DNA of 49,237 nt, from positions 1 through 49,237 of the IMG/VR virus record IMGVR_UViG_3300032288_001331. One strand, given 5' to 3'. The stretch is from a virus. The position numbers were made by a program, and so were the translations under genes. The notes under the pieces were generated by a model that was not told the DNA's origin, made no database searches, and saw nothing but the letters and a program-made list of their open reading frames with translations. This document shows positions 22,359 through 29,888 of this stretch, piece by piece. The first letter of the stretch is position 1. Every line of letters begins with the position of its first letter.

Positions 22359-23047
22359 TGAATAGCGCGAAGATTATTGCTGTCACTAGACCAACTTTGA
22401 AATTACAAAAAGATAATGAAGATGGTACTTTTTCTTTGATGAGTGTTGACGAGTTCATTGCCTATGTTGCAAGAGTATCAAATCCATCTAATCAAATGAA
22501 TACAGAGACGGCACCAAAGCTTCTGCGCTATCTCGCAAAGCACAAGCATTGGTCACCATTTGAAATGGTAAACATCGTCATGGAAATCGAAACGACCCGT
22601 GACATTGCAAGACAAATTCTAAGACACCGTTCATTTAGTTTTCAAGAGTTCAGTCAACGTTATGCTGATCCTACTCAAGACTTAGGTTTTGAAACACGCG
22701 AGGCTCGTTTGCAGGATCAGAAGAACCGTCAAAATAGTATTGAAACCGATGATGATGATATTCTAGAATGGTGGAGCGTAGCACAAACCGTTTCTCAACA
22801 GCAAGCACAAGCATTATATACACAGGCTATCAAAAGAGGCATCGCCAAAGAACAGGCTCGCGCCCTTCTACCAGAAGGTCTTACAGTTTCTCGTATGTAT
22901 ATGAATGGTACGCTTCGTTCATGGATTCATTATTGTCAGTTGCGAATGGGTGTTGAAACACAGAAAGAACACCGTCAAATTGCCACTGACGCATGGTATG
23001 AAATCACTAAAGTATTCCCCTCACTAAAAGACGCATTAGATATTTAA
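22358..23047 (+). CDS. thyX: flavin-dependent thymidylate synthase ThyX
   Basis: A 229-residue protein. The ThyX signature appears as RHRSFSFQEFSQRYAD (about 88-103; the family consensus is RHRxxSxNExSxR), with His-rich HKHWSPFEM before it and ARALLPEGLTVSRMYMNGTLRSWIHY near the C-terminus. The enzyme makes dTMP from dUMP using FAD, NADPH and methylene-tetrahydrofolate. Next to the ribonucleotide reductase it supplies DNA precursors. ATG 22358 overlaps the previous stop. Confidence 0.95.
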   Translation: MNSAKIIAVTRPTLKLQKDNEDGTFSLMSVDEFIAYVARVSNPSNQMNTETAPKLLRYLAKHKHWSPFEMVNIVMEIETTRDIARQILRHRSFSFQEFSQRYADPTQDLGFETREARLQDQKNRQNSIETDDDDILEWWSVAQTVSQQQAQALYTQAIKRGIAKEQARALLPEGLTVSRMYMNGTLRSWIHYCQLRMGVETQKEHRQIATDAWYEITKVFPSLKDALDI

Positions 23048-23067
23048 GTTTCAGGAGTCAATCAACA

Positions 23068-24981
23068 ATGAATAATTATCTTCCAACTCTCTATCAACAG
23101 TTCATTCACAAGTCACGCTATGCTCGCTGGCTCTGGGATGAAAATCGCCGTGAAACATGGGATGAAACTGTAGCACGTTACTTTGACTTCTTTGAAGAAC
23201 ATCTATCCGAAAACAACAACTTTATTCTAGACGAAGATGTGCGTAAAGAGTTAGAAGAAAGTGTTCTGTCACTCAAGACAATGCCATCAATGCGCTGCTT
23301 GATGACCGCTGGTGAAGCATTGAAGCGTGAGAACGTTGCAGGCTATAACTGTTCATATGTTGCTGTAGATAACATTCGTTCATTCGATGAAATTCTCTAC
23401 ATTCTCATGAACGGTACTGGTGTTGGTTTCTCCGTTGAAAGCAAGTACACAGAGCAGCTGCCTATCGTTGCAGAAGACTTCCACGATTCAGAAACAACCA
23501 TCGTCGTTGCAGACAGTAAGCTTGGTTGGGCAAAGGCCTTGAAAGAATTGATCGGCATGTTGTATGTTGGTCAGGTGCCAAAGTGGGATCTAACTAAGGT
23601 TCGCCCCGCTGGTGCACCATTGAAGACATTCGGTGGTCGTGCATCTGGGCCTGCTCCTTTGCGTGATCTGTTTGCTTTTTGCGTTTCTACTTTTCGTAAA
23701 GCGGCTGGTCGCCGCCTGACAACTATGGAGTGCCATGACATTGTTTGTAAGATCGCTGAGATTGTCGTTGTCGGCGGTGTTCGCCGTTCTGCTCTTATTA
23801 GTCTTTCCGATCTATCTGATGATAGGATGCGTGTGGCTAAGTCTGGTGAATGGTGGAAAGACAATATTCAACGCGCTCTCGCGAACAATTCGTATGTAGC
23901 CAAAGATAACGTTGACGTTGGTATCTTCATGAAAGAATGGCTCTCACTCTATGAAAGTCATTCTGGTGAACGTGGTATCTTCTCTCGTCAGGCCTCAAAG
24001 AAGCAGGCCGAGAAGTTTGGTCGTCGTGATGCTAGCCATGATTTTGGTACTAACCCATGTTCTGAAATCATTTTGCGTTCGCGTGAGTTCTGTAATCTAA
24101 CAGAAGTTGTTGTTCGTGGAGATGATACACTCGCGACATTGAAGGAGAAAGTTCGCAATGCAACTATACTCGGAATTTTTCAATCTACTCTTACCAACTT
24201 TAGATACCTATCCAAGAAGTGGAAAGAAAATTGCGAAGAGGAGAGGCTTCTTGGCGTTTCACTCACGGGCATTATGGATAATGAGTTTACGAACGGCAAG
24301 GCGGGTGATCTCGAAAGTCTCCTGAATACACTTCGCTTTGTTGCTCAGGCTACAGCGAAAGAATGGTCAGATAAGTTGGGTATTCCAATGCCAGCCGCAA
24401 TCACTTGCGTCAAGCCATCTGGCACCGTTTCGCAGTTGGTTGATGCTGCATCTGGCATTCACACCAGACACTCACCATACTATGTTCGCACTGTTCGCGC
24501 AGACAAAAAAGATCCTCTCGCAAAGATGATGATTGAGATGGGTTTCCCCGCAGAAGATGATGTGACAAAGCCAGATCATACCTATGTCTTCTCATTCCCA
24601 ATCAAGGCTCCTGAAAATGCTATATATCGTAAGGACATGTCTGCTATTCAACAACTAGAAATGTGGCTTGCATATCAGCGTCATTGGTGTGAACACAAAC
24701 CATCTATTACTGTATCTGTGAAAGAGAATGAATGGCCGGAAGTTGGTGCATGGGTGTGGAAGCACTTTGATGAAATGAGTGGCGTTTCGTTCTTGCCATT
24801 CTCCGATCACGTTTATGCTCAAGCACCATATCAGGATTGCACAAGAGAAGAATATGAAACTCTTGCCGCAAAGATGCCTAAGAATGTTGATTGGGCAAAG
24901 TTGGCTGAATATGAAAAGCAAGACATGACCATTGGTAGTCAGGAGTTGGCCTGTGTGGCAGGCGCCTGTGAATTAGTATAA
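23068..24981 (+). CDS. nrdJ: adenosylcobalamin-dependent (class II) ribonucleotide reductase
   Basis: A 637-residue monomeric class II enzyme of the Lactobacillus leichmannii RTPR type. The active-site segment NPCSEIIL (about residue 330) contains the radical Cys and the Glu. An upstream Cys in NVAGYNCSYV (about 95) is the disulfide partner. A glycine-rich NGTGVGFSVE and PSGTVSQLVDAASGIH are also typical. The C-terminal pair Cys629/Cys634 (CVAGAC) is the swinging redox tail that reloads the active site. It is about 100 residues shorter than the Lactobacillus enzyme. No separate small subunit is needed, but host B12 is; alphaproteobacteria commonly make it. Ribosome site CAGGAGTC. Confidence 0.95.
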   Translation: MNNYLPTLYQQFIHKSRYARWLWDENRRETWDETVARYFDFFEEHLSENNNFILDEDVRKELEESVLSLKTMPSMRCLMTAGEALKRENVAGYNCSYVAVDNIRSFDEILYILMNGTGVGFSVESKYTEQLPIVAEDFHDSETTIVVADSKLGWAKALKELIGMLYVGQVPKWDLTKVRPAGAPLKTFGGRASGPAPLRDLFAFCVSTFRKAAGRRLTTMECHDIVCKIAEIVVVGGVRRSALISLSDLSDDRMRVAKSGEWWKDNIQRALANNSYVAKDNVDVGIFMKEWLSLYESHSGERGIFSRQASKKQAEKFGRRDASHDFGTNPCSEIILRSREFCNLTEVVVRGDDTLATLKEKVRNATILGIFQSTLTNFRYLSKKWKENCEEERLLGVSLTGIMDNEFTNGKAGDLESLLNTLRFVAQATAKEWSDKLGIPMPAAITCVKPSGTVSQLVDAASGIHTRHSPYYVRTVRADKKDPLAKMMIEMGFPAEDDVTKPDHTYVFSFPIKAPENAIYRKDMSAIQQLEMWLAYQRHWCEHKPSITVSVKENEWPEVGAWVWKHFDEMSGVSFLPFSDHVYAQAPYQDCTREEYETLAAKMPKNVDWAKLAEYEKQDMTIGSQELACVAGACELV

Positions 24982-24990
24982 GGGTCAAAA

Positions 24991-25149
24991 ATGTCAAGAG
25001 AAGTAAGCAAAGTCATCTGTAGAGATTGTGAAAGTGAATACAAGTTGATGTATGATCTTGATGACACATCTGGGCATCCTAAGTTTTGCCCATTTTGTGC
25101 CGCTGAAGTCTATGATGATAGTGATGAGGAAGAACAAGAAGAAGAGTGA
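24991..25149 (+). CDS. small zinc-ribbon protein
   Basis: A 52-residue protein with two CxxC knuckles (CRDC and CPFC) about 28 residues apart and a Glu/Asp-rich tail (DSDEEEQEEE). The zinc ribbon resembles rubredoxin-like or transcription-type ribbons. It lies 9 nt after nrdJ and may be co-expressed with it; a role as a reductant or adaptor is possible but unproven. Confidence 0.75.
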   Translation: MSREVSKVICRDCESEYKLMYDLDDTSGHPKFCPFCAAEVYDDSDEEEQEEE

Positions 25150-25152
25150 CAT

Positions 25153-25175
25153 ATATACTCCGCGAAGGAGTATAT
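25153..25175 (+). promoter_or_regulatory. hairpin that hides the ribosome binding site
   Basis: ATATACTCC (25153-25161) pairs perfectly with GGAGTATAT (25167-25175), loop GCGAA. The GGAG is the ribosome site for the ATG at 25177. T4 uses such hairpins to block translation from early read-through transcripts. No TATAAATA lies within the hairpin. Confidence 0.6.
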
Positions 25176-25176
25176 T

Positions 25177-25572
25177 ATGTGGCTATATCAAGGTAAAGAG
25201 ATAGATGAAGATCAAATCAACGGTTATATTGGCTTCGTCTATCTCATCACCAATCACACCAATAATCGGTGTTACATCGGTAAGAAACTCTTTAAATCAA
25301 CGCGAACCAAAGTTATTAAAGGTAAGCGAAAGAAAGTCCGAAAAGACTCCGACTGGCGAGACTACTATGGATCAAACGCCGCTCTCAAAGAGGACGTGGC
25401 TAGCCTAGGTCCAGAGAATTTTACTCGCGAAATTCTACATCTCTGCAAATCAAAAGGTACGGCCAACTATCTGGAAATGAAAGAACAGATAGACCGTCGA
25501 GTATTGGAGTCGGAAGACTGGTACAACGACTGGATCATGGTCAAAGTGCATCGTTCTCATATAAAATTGTAA
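25177..25572 (+). CDS. GIY-YIG-type endonuclease-like protein
   Basis: A 131-residue protein. The start of the GIY-YIG fold is visible as GFVYLITNHTNNRCYIGKK, with the catalytic Arg/Lys helix region WRDYYGSNAALKEDVASLGPENFTREIL and a conserved Glu in NYLEMKEQ. The end matches a T4-like phage family (YNDWIMVKVHRSH). It could be a repair or homing type nuclease, but lacks a specific DNA-binding domain. Translation is probably controlled by the upstream hairpin. Confidence 0.78.
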   Translation: MWLYQGKEIDEDQINGYIGFVYLITNHTNNRCYIGKKLFKSTRTKVIKGKRKKVRKDSDWRDYYGSNAALKEDVASLGPENFTREILHLCKSKGTANYLEMKEQIDRRVLESEDWYNDWIMVKVHRSHIKL

Positions 25573-25586
25573 CAATCTATGTTACA
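25568..25586 (+). promoter_or_regulatory. palindrome TGTAACA-N5-TGTTACA
   Basis: Second copy, overlapping the stop of the GIY-YIG gene. A further inverted repeat CCAGGAA/TTCCTGG (25588-25594 with 25612-25618) follows, then the 36-bp module. Together they fill the 158-nt gap up to 25731. Confidence 0.55.
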
Positions 25587-25617
25587 TCCAGGAAGCCTTA
25601 TTTTTCAATGGTTCCTG

Positions 25618-25653
25618 GTGTGGCATTTTTGCAACATTAGACTAAAGTATTAG
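25618..25653 (+). repeat. 36-bp upstream promoter module, copy A
   Basis: A 36-bp sequence with core TTAGACTAAAGTATTAG, shared with 33913-33948 and 34765-34800 (at most a few differences). It contains the palindrome TTAGACTAA. It ends 20 bp before the -35-like hexamer of the promoter for 25731. Confidence 0.85.
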
Positions 25654-25673
25654 ATAAAAACTGAAAATAGTTC

Positions 25674-25701
25674 TTGTACCGCCTTCCAGAACCTTTATAG
25701 T
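25674..25701 (+). promoter_or_regulatory. sigma70-like promoter downstream of module A
   Basis: TTGTAC (25674-25679), 16-bp spacer, TATAGT (25696-25701). The CCTTTATAGTC segment is identical to that at copy C. It drives 25731 and probably the whole string to 26995. Confidence 0.6.
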
Positions 25702-25730
25702 CTATCTGTAAGTTGATGACAGGAGACAAC

Positions 25731-26078
25731 ATGACTAACACGGTTCCCGCTTTCGCCGCTCCCCTCACTAAGTATCTCGAATACATTCGCCAAGACTATC
25801 GTAATTGGCAAGGCCGTTTTGATGCTAAGAATGATACGATACGTCAAGAGATGCTGGCCGAGTTCGAGGCCGGTGTCAGGTACGAAGTTGGTAGCAAGTT
25901 TATCAAAGTTATCACTGGTGGTTCTGTCCACTCTTTCATTGTTCGCGAAGATGATGGTAAGTTCAAGCGTGGTGACATTCTGAAGGCCGCATCATGGCGT
26001 GCGCCTGCTAAGAATTTTGCCCGTGGTAACATTCTGAATGGTACCCTTGATCGTGTTCGTTGGACTGGAGCTATGTGA
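25731..26078 (+). CDS. early-type phage protein of unknown function
   Basis: A 115-residue protein starting MTNTVPAFAAPLTKYLEYIRQDYRNWQ. It has a helical first half and a beta-rich second half (YEVGSKFIKVITGGSVHSFIVREDDGKF, KRGDILKAASW) that resembles small SH3-like domains. The gene stands behind the 36-bp module and a sigma70-like promoter, an arrangement expected for immediate-early expression. ATG 25731 follows CAGGAGACAAC; the upstream in-frame ATGs at 25713 and 25716 are weaker. Confidence 0.65.
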   Translation: MTNTVPAFAAPLTKYLEYIRQDYRNWQGRFDAKNDTIRQEMLAEFEAGVRYEVGSKFIKVITGGSVHSFIVREDDGKFKRGDILKAASWRAPAKNFARGNILNGTLDRVRWTGAM

Positions 26079-26284
26079 TGTTTGTGCCGTTTGCTGAAAT
26101 GAAGATCGCACCTTTCAAATGTTATGAGGAGATTCCACAGCTTACGAAAGAATACATTGTCTATGTGAGTGGTGAGACCGACCTCGAAAACGTTCCTCTT
26201 GAAGATATCAATTCGTTCATGGAGCTGCTCTATAGCATCGAAGAACGCCGCCGTGAAGAATATGAAGATGGATGGGTGATCTGA
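26078..26284 (+). CDS. small acidic phage protein
   Basis: A 68-residue protein starting MFVPFAEMKIAPFKCYEE and ending in an acidic helix (MELLYSIEERRREEYEDGW). No motif recognised. TGATG overlap with the previous gene and the next start overlaps its stop, so it is in the coupled string 25731-26995. Confidence 0.6.
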   Translation: MFVPFAEMKIAPFKCYEEIPQLTKEYIVYVSGETDLENVPLEDINSFMELLYSIEERRREEYEDGWVI

Positions 26285-26484
26285 TGGCTAAACAGTTTAA
26301 GATCAAAGAGATTACAGGTCCGTGTTTCGCTAAGCCGAAACTCATTACTAACTTTGGTATGAAAGAGTTTGAGACAGGCAAAGCTGCTGCAAAGTATCTT
26401 GAAGCTGTGACCGGCTATAAGATGTCTGTTATTGATTGGCAGATGATTGGTAAGATCGTGGAAAAGGAGAACGCAAATGCCTAA
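26284..26484 (+). CDS. small basic phage protein
   Basis: A 66-residue protein (MAKQFKIKEITGPCFAKPKL...), Lys-rich, with a helix toward the end (AAAKYLEAVTGYKMSVIDWQMIGKIVEKE). No family recognised. ATG 26284 overlaps the previous TGA. Confidence 0.58.
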   Translation: MAKQFKIKEITGPCFAKPKLITNFGMKEFETGKAAAKYLEAVTGYKMSVIDWQMIGKIVEKENANA

Positions 26485-26995
26485 TTGGTGCTCGAATAGT
26501 CTCTTTGTTGCTCACAAAGATCCTGAAATGATGAAGAAGTTTAATGAAGGTGTCAAGAACGGTAATCTGTTCGAGACTTTGTTGCCTCTGCCAACAAAAG
26601 ACGGTGAGTGGGACTATGGTACAGCCATTGAACATTGGGGTACCAAGTGGGATGTTTCAAACGGTGACTTCTGGCTTGATGAAGACAGTTTGAATGGTAA
26701 TGGTTCTTTTGATACAGCATGGGGACCTCCGACAGAGGCCTATGAAAAGTTGAAAGACCTTGGTTTTGAAATCTCTGCAACATATTTTGAACCAGGCATG
26801 GCTTTTGCTGGTGCATGGACGAATGAAACAGGTGATGACTGTTACGAATATGATTTTGAAGATGAAGATTGGCGTGACAGTATCGACAACGAAGATGTTC
26901 TTGATATTCTCGAAAGCGAGTATGAATGTTGGAAAGAATATCAAGATGAAATGGAAGATGAAGAAGAATCCGACGAAGACGAAAAGAAGGAGTAA
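26477..26995 (+). CDS. YubB ferredoxin-like domain protein (DUF1281/Api92-like)
   Basis: A 172-residue protein that opens with MPNWCSNSLFVA and has IEHWGTKWDV, the two marks of the Api92/YubB (DUF1281) family common in plasmids and phages. The middle (SFDTAWGPPTEAYEKLKDLGFEISATYFEPGMAFAG) completes the ferredoxin-like fold. The last 60 residues are extremely acidic (EDEDWRDS, EDEEESDEDEKKE), like a DNA-mimic tail. Function unknown. ATG 26477 overlaps the previous gene by 8 nt and follows AAAAGGAGAAC. Confidence 0.82.
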   Translation: MPNWCSNSLFVAHKDPEMMKKFNEGVKNGNLFETLLPLPTKDGEWDYGTAIEHWGTKWDVSNGDFWLDEDSLNGNGSFDTAWGPPTEAYEKLKDLGFEISATYFEPGMAFAGAWTNETGDDCYEYDFEDEDWRDSIDNEDVLDILESEYECWKEYQDEMEDEEESDEDEKKE

Positions 26996-26998
26996 ATC

Positions 26999-27217
26999 AT
27001 GTTGCAACACCTCAAATATCTTGGTGTAGGTCTGATTATCTTTGGTACAGGATTGGCGCTTGTAATGAGTGCTTATCTTGGGTTTGTTTTGATTACTGAC
27101 TATCTGACACCTGAGTATATGTTGCTCGGTTTCTATATGGCCTGTTTTGTCTTTCTTTCCTACATGATGGGTAAGATTTACTTGGACATTACGGAATACA
27201 AGAAAAACCGCTATTGA
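26999..27217 (+). CDS. small two-helix membrane protein
   Basis: A 72-residue protein with two membrane helices (about 8-32 and 41-62: LGVGLIIFGTGLALVMSAYLGFVLI and MLLGFYMACFVFLSYMMG) and a basic C-terminus. No family recognised. The stop lies inside the promoter for the next gene. The start follows AAGGAGTAAATC. Confidence 0.6.
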   Translation: MLQHLKYLGVGLIIFGTGLALVMSAYLGFVLITDYLTPEYMLLGFYMACFVFLSYMMGKIYLDITEYKKNRY

Positions 27218-27242
27218 CAAGACACTCAAACTTTGATATGGT
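27214..27242 (+). promoter_or_regulatory. sigma70-like promoter
   Basis: TTGACA (27214-27219), 17-bp spacer, TATGGT (27237-27242), 6 nt before the ATG at 27249, so the transcript would be nearly leaderless. Confidence 0.5.
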
Positions 27243-27248
27243 AGTCTC

Positions 27249-27611
27249 ATGTTGATCTATGGACGGAACACATCAAAGCGCAAGAAGCCGTCGAAGAAGA
27301 CCTTAGAATTGCGACAACAACGCAAAGACTTCTTCGCGGCTATTCTTGCAAACAAGACAAAACAAAGACCAAATACAATGCCTGATCTCTCTTGTGAGTC
27401 CAAGGCTGCGCCTCTTTCTAACTCTATTCCCGGTTATGGTTTCAAGAAGTCTGTTGATGACTGGAAGTGGAAGCGTGATCGTGAAGAAACCGCAGAGACA
27501 ATCAAAGAGATTGAACGTAAGAAGACCCGTGTTGCACCGGCTTACAACAAAGGCGCCACACAGTATATCACAGATGGTGCAGATCCTACAACTCTAGGAC
27601 GCAAAGTATGA
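27249..27611 (+). CDS. basic conserved phage protein
   Basis: A 120-residue protein with a very basic N-terminus (RNTSKRKKPSKKTLELRQQRKDF) and a conserved-looking middle (IPGYGFKKSVDDWKWKRDREETAETIKEIERKK). It ends with ATQYITDGADPTTLGRKV, a tail typical of a family widespread in T4-like phages of marine and soil hosts. The role is unknown; the basic start suggests nucleic-acid binding. ATGA overlap with the next gene. Confidence 0.65.
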   Translation: MLIYGRNTSKRKKPSKKTLELRQQRKDFFAAILANKTKQRPNTMPDLSCESKAAPLSNSIPGYGFKKSVDDWKWKRDREETAETIKEIERKKTRVAPAYNKGATQYITDGADPTTLGRKV

Positions 27612-27820
27612 ATGACCGAGTTCCAAGAGCCGTCTTGCCTTTGCGAGATGAATACATATATGTCGGTCGAGTGCTTGAGAAGTATAATGTATATGATATG
27701 ACCATCAATGAGTTTATCGGTACGGTTATGTTGGAATCTCACGGTTGTATGAACCCAAATGTCCTTCACCTCATTTATGATGCGCTGATGGATGATGCTG
27801 GATTGGAGAGAAAAGAATGA
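27608..27820 (+). CDS. small phage protein of unknown function
   Basis: A 70-residue protein (MNDRVPRAVLPLRDEYIYVG...) with a predicted central helix and no recognisable motif. Coupled on both sides by ATGA overlaps, within the string 27249-28719. Confidence 0.55.
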   Translation: MNDRVPRAVLPLRDEYIYVGRVLEKYNVYDMTINEFIGTVMLESHGCMNPNVLHLIYDALMDDAGLERKE

Positions 27821-28020
27821 AAAAGATGATAACATATATCGACCCACCTTCTGGTTGGAAGTATGGCTTTCCTATGGCTGTGCCTGATCCTCAACCTGAA
27901 AATATGTTGAAGTGGTTACTCGAACAAGGTTATCCTCAGAAAGAGATTGATGCTTGTGGTAAACATTTTTATTGCCGGTATTGGCAAGAAGAAGTAGAAG
28001 AAGATGCAACTGTTTCTTGA
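27817..28020 (+). CDS. small phage protein of unknown function
   Basis: A 67-residue acidic protein with a Pro-rich start (IDPPSGWKYGFPMAVPDPQPENM) and ACGKHFYC near the end, two cysteines that may bind metal. ATGA overlap with the previous gene and a 17-nt overlap with the HAD gene. Confidence 0.55.
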   Translation: MKKMITYIDPPSGWKYGFPMAVPDPQPENMLKWLLEQGYPQKEIDACGKHFYCRYWQEEVEEDATVS

Positions 28021-28468
28021 TTGTGATGGTGTTCTAGCAGACTTTGTTGGTGGTGCAACCAAGGTTCTTGGTATGCACCCAAATGAGTTTGAGAATACTT
28101 ATGGTGAGGCTGAGATGTGGAATATCATCGAAAGTCATCACGACTTCTTTGGCAATCTTGAACCTTTGCCGGACTCTTATGAGTTGTTCGATGCTGTCAA
28201 GCACCTTGATCCTATCATTCTAACTGGCCGGCCTCGCGGTGAATGGGCTGTCGGACAGAAATATAGGTTTCGTGATAAATACTACCCAAACACAGATATG
28301 ATTGTCTGCCGTTCAGCCGATAAGATCAACCACGCCAATCCTGGTGATGTGATCGTGGATGATTGGAAGAAGTATCAACATATTTGGGTCAATGGTGGTG
28401 GTATCTGGGTGATGCACACCAGCGCAAAGGATTCTATCCGTCAACTCAAAGAGTTAGGTGTAATATAA
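28004..28468 (+). CDS. HAD-family phosphatase, 5'(3')-deoxyribonucleotidase-like
   Basis: A 154-residue protein. HAD motif I is LFLDCDGVLADF (D6, D8), motif II-like ILTGRPRGEW (about 72-80), and the metal-binding DVIVDDW. The size and the DGVLADF pattern fit the NT5C-type deoxyribonucleotidases, which dephosphorylate dNMPs. It could salvage host nucleotides or trim the dNTP pool alongside NrdJ and ThyX. ATG 28004 overlaps the previous gene by 17 nt. Confidence 0.78.
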   Translation: MQLFLDCDGVLADFVGGATKVLGMHPNEFENTYGEAEMWNIIESHHDFFGNLEPLPDSYELFDAVKHLDPIILTGRPRGEWAVGQKYRFRDKYYPNTDMIVCRSADKINHANPGDVIVDDWKKYQHIWVNGGGIWVMHTSAKDSIRQLKELGVI

Positions 28469-28719
28469 TGACATATAAATTGTACACTAAACAAAATTGC
28501 CCATGGTGTGTAAAAGCAAAAGAATTACTAAATAGTATAGGTATTCCATTCGAAGAACTTCACTACGATAAAGATTTTACCAAAGATGATCTCAGGGAAC
28601 TTATCGGTCCCAATCTCCCTCTGACTGTTCCACAAATAGTTGTTAGAAACCATCGTATCGGTGGTTATGAAGACCTTGTAGAATACATGGAGTCACATGG
28701 GATCACCGGTCCAGGTTAA
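28468..28719 (+). CDS. glutaredoxin
   Basis: An 83-residue thioredoxin-fold protein with the redox site CPWCVKAKELL (Cys11 and Cys14), the TVPQIVV cis-Pro loop and GGYEDL. This is the standard glutaredoxin length (T4 NrdC is similar). It may re-reduce the ribonucleotide reductase tail. ATG 28468 overlaps the HAD stop (TAATG). A terminator begins at its stop. Confidence 0.9.
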   Translation: MTYKLYTKQNCPWCVKAKELLNSIGIPFEELHYDKDFTKDDLRELIGPNLPLTVPQIVVRNHRIGGYEDLVEYMESHGITGPG

Positions 28720-28757
28720 TTGCAACATTTAAAGGGTTTGTGTTGCAATTTGTTTTA
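28718..28757 (+). terminator. rho-independent terminator after glutaredoxin
   Basis: AATTGCAACA (28718-28727) pairs with TGTTGCAATT (28741-28750), 13-nt loop, then TGTTTT. The GCAACA/TGTTGC arms resemble the palindrome family, but the T-run favours a terminator. Confidence 0.75.
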
Positions 28758-28788
28758 GTAAAACCTGTAATTAGAAAGGAAAATTATT

Positions 28789-29064
28789 ATGGCACCTTTT
28801 GCAATCGTTGCAGTTGTTGCTGCTGGTCTGTTTGCTACAGGCACAGTAATTAAGGATAAAGAACCAGTTGTTGGTCAGGTTATGCAGGGCGCCGCTGTTG
28901 GTGCTGTTGTTGGTGGTGGCCTTGGTGCTGCTGCTGGCACCGCTGCTGGCACGGCTAATGTTCTTGGCACGGTCGGTACTGTCAGCACCGTAACATCAGC
29001 CTCACTCATCGGTGGTGGTCTTGGTGCTACTGTTGGTGGCTGGTTCGCACCTTCAAAGAAGTAA
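28789..29064 (+). CDS. glycine-zipper membrane protein
   Basis: A 91-residue hydrophobic protein. The N-terminal helix (FAIVAVVAAGLFATGTVI) is followed by a charged loop (KDKEP) and two long Gly/Ala helices with repeated GxxxG spacing (GAAVGAVVGGGLGAAAGTAAGTA and SLIGGGLGATVGGWF). Glycine zippers pack into membrane oligomers; comparable sequences are found in pore-forming peptides and outer-membrane assembly lipoproteins. No signal cleavage site or lipobox. It is a single-gene transcript with its own terminator. Ribosome site AGAAAGGAAAA. Confidence 0.65.
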   Translation: MAPFAIVAVVAAGLFATGTVIKDKEPVVGQVMQGAAVGAVVGGGLGAAAGTAAGTANVLGTVGTVSTVTSASLIGGGLGATVGGWFAPSKK

Positions 29065-29090
29065 TTTTTCTTCTTTATTCGGAATGGAAA

Positions 29091-29116
29091 AGAGGGACCT
29101 TTGTGTCCCTCTTTTT
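29091..29116 (+). terminator. rho-independent terminator
   Basis: AGAGGGAC (29091-29098) pairs with GTCCCTCT (29105-29112), loop CTTTGT, then T5. It ends the glycine-zipper transcript. Confidence 0.9.
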
Positions 29117-29120
29117 GCTA

Positions 29121-29149
29121 TTGACTATGCGCCTGTGATAATATATAAT
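29121..29149 (+). promoter_or_regulatory. strong sigma70-like promoter
   Basis: TTGACT (29121-29126), 17-bp spacer, TATAAT (29144-29149). It immediately follows a terminator and starts the string 29174-31961. Confidence 0.85.
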
Positions 29150-29173
29150 GAAGCCATCAAGTAGGAGATCGTT

Positions 29174-29413
29174 ATGTATAAGATTGAAGTAAGTGACAAC
29201 ACCGTTGACATGATCTTTCGAGATATCCTTGTCGAAGATTATATCCGTCTTTGTCAGGATATCAAGGATCTTGAACATCGGTATCTTGAGGCTTGGGAGA
29301 TCGAAGACCTTGAGAATAACAAGAAATACAAGAAAGCCTTCAAAACTATCTTGCGTTATTACCTCACACACGACGAAGCGAATGAACTCATCGAAAGGAT
29401 GAAGAAGCAATGA
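29174..29413 (+). CDS. small helical phage protein
   Basis: A 79-residue helical protein (MYKIEVSDNTVDMIFRDILVEDY...) of a kind frequent in T4-like phages; it resembles short transcription-associated helical proteins but has no known motif. First gene behind the strong promoter at 29121. ATGATGG overlap with the next gene. Confidence 0.62.
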   Translation: MYKIEVSDNTVDMIFRDILVEDYIRLCQDIKDLEHRYLEAWEIEDLENNKKYKKAFKTILRYYLTHDEANELIERMKKQ

Positions 29414-29661
29414 TGGATCGTTACACTCTTAAAGAAACTCTTGTTAGTGGTATTGCCACAGTCACGTTTGAAAAGGCCGACGGCTCTTTGCGTGAGATGC
29501 GTTGCACACTACAACCAACATATCTGCCTCAGCCACAGTTGCTTCAAGAAGGTGCAATACCTCGCAAAGAAAACCTTGATGTTCTTGCTGTATGGGACAT
29601 TGATGCTGGCGGCTGGCGTTCGTTCCGAATGGATTCAATCAAGAGCATTGTGGTGGGATAA
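29410..29661 (+). CDS. WYL/SH3-like DUF2693-family protein
   Basis: An 83-residue protein. The pattern of TVTFEKADGSLREMRCTLQPTYLP and a later AVWDIDAGGWRSFRMDSI is the signature of the DUF2693 family, small beta-barrel proteins of phages thought to bind nucleic acids or RNA polymerase partners. ATG overlaps the previous stop and its own stop overlaps the next start (TAATG). Confidence 0.72.
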   Translation: MMDRYTLKETLVSGIATVTFEKADGSLREMRCTLQPTYLPQPQLLQEGAIPRKENLDVLAVWDIDAGGWRSFRMDSIKSIVVG

Positions 29662-29888
29662 TGTCTGATACAATTACACAGTTGAATCCTCCAATCCCTC
29701 TGATGACACCAAAAGGCCGTGCGATGGCCCATTTCATTATTGACTATGGTGTTGAAAACGATCTGATGTGGGTTTGCTTTCAAGATGATACAGGTGAATG
29801 TTGGACATGGGAGAACGCCTACATTCGTGCAAGAGTAAATGCCACAATCGGTCGTAAGAAGATGAGTAAGATCAATGTTAATCAGTAA
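29661..29888 (+). CDS. small phage protein of unknown function
   Basis: A 75-residue protein with FIIDYGVENDLMWVCFQDDTGECWTWEN, a beta-rich core that is common to short phage proteins. Overlaps both neighbours. No function can be suggested. Confidence 0.6.
   Translation: MSDTITQLNPPIPLMTPKGRAMAHFIIDYGVENDLMWVCFQDDTGECWTWENAYIRARVNATIGRKKMSKINVNQ

Noticed and set aside
28718-28757. GCAACA/TGTTGC palindrome as another operator of the TGTAACA family
   Set aside because: The centre is 13 nt and a T-run follows, so a terminator explains it better.
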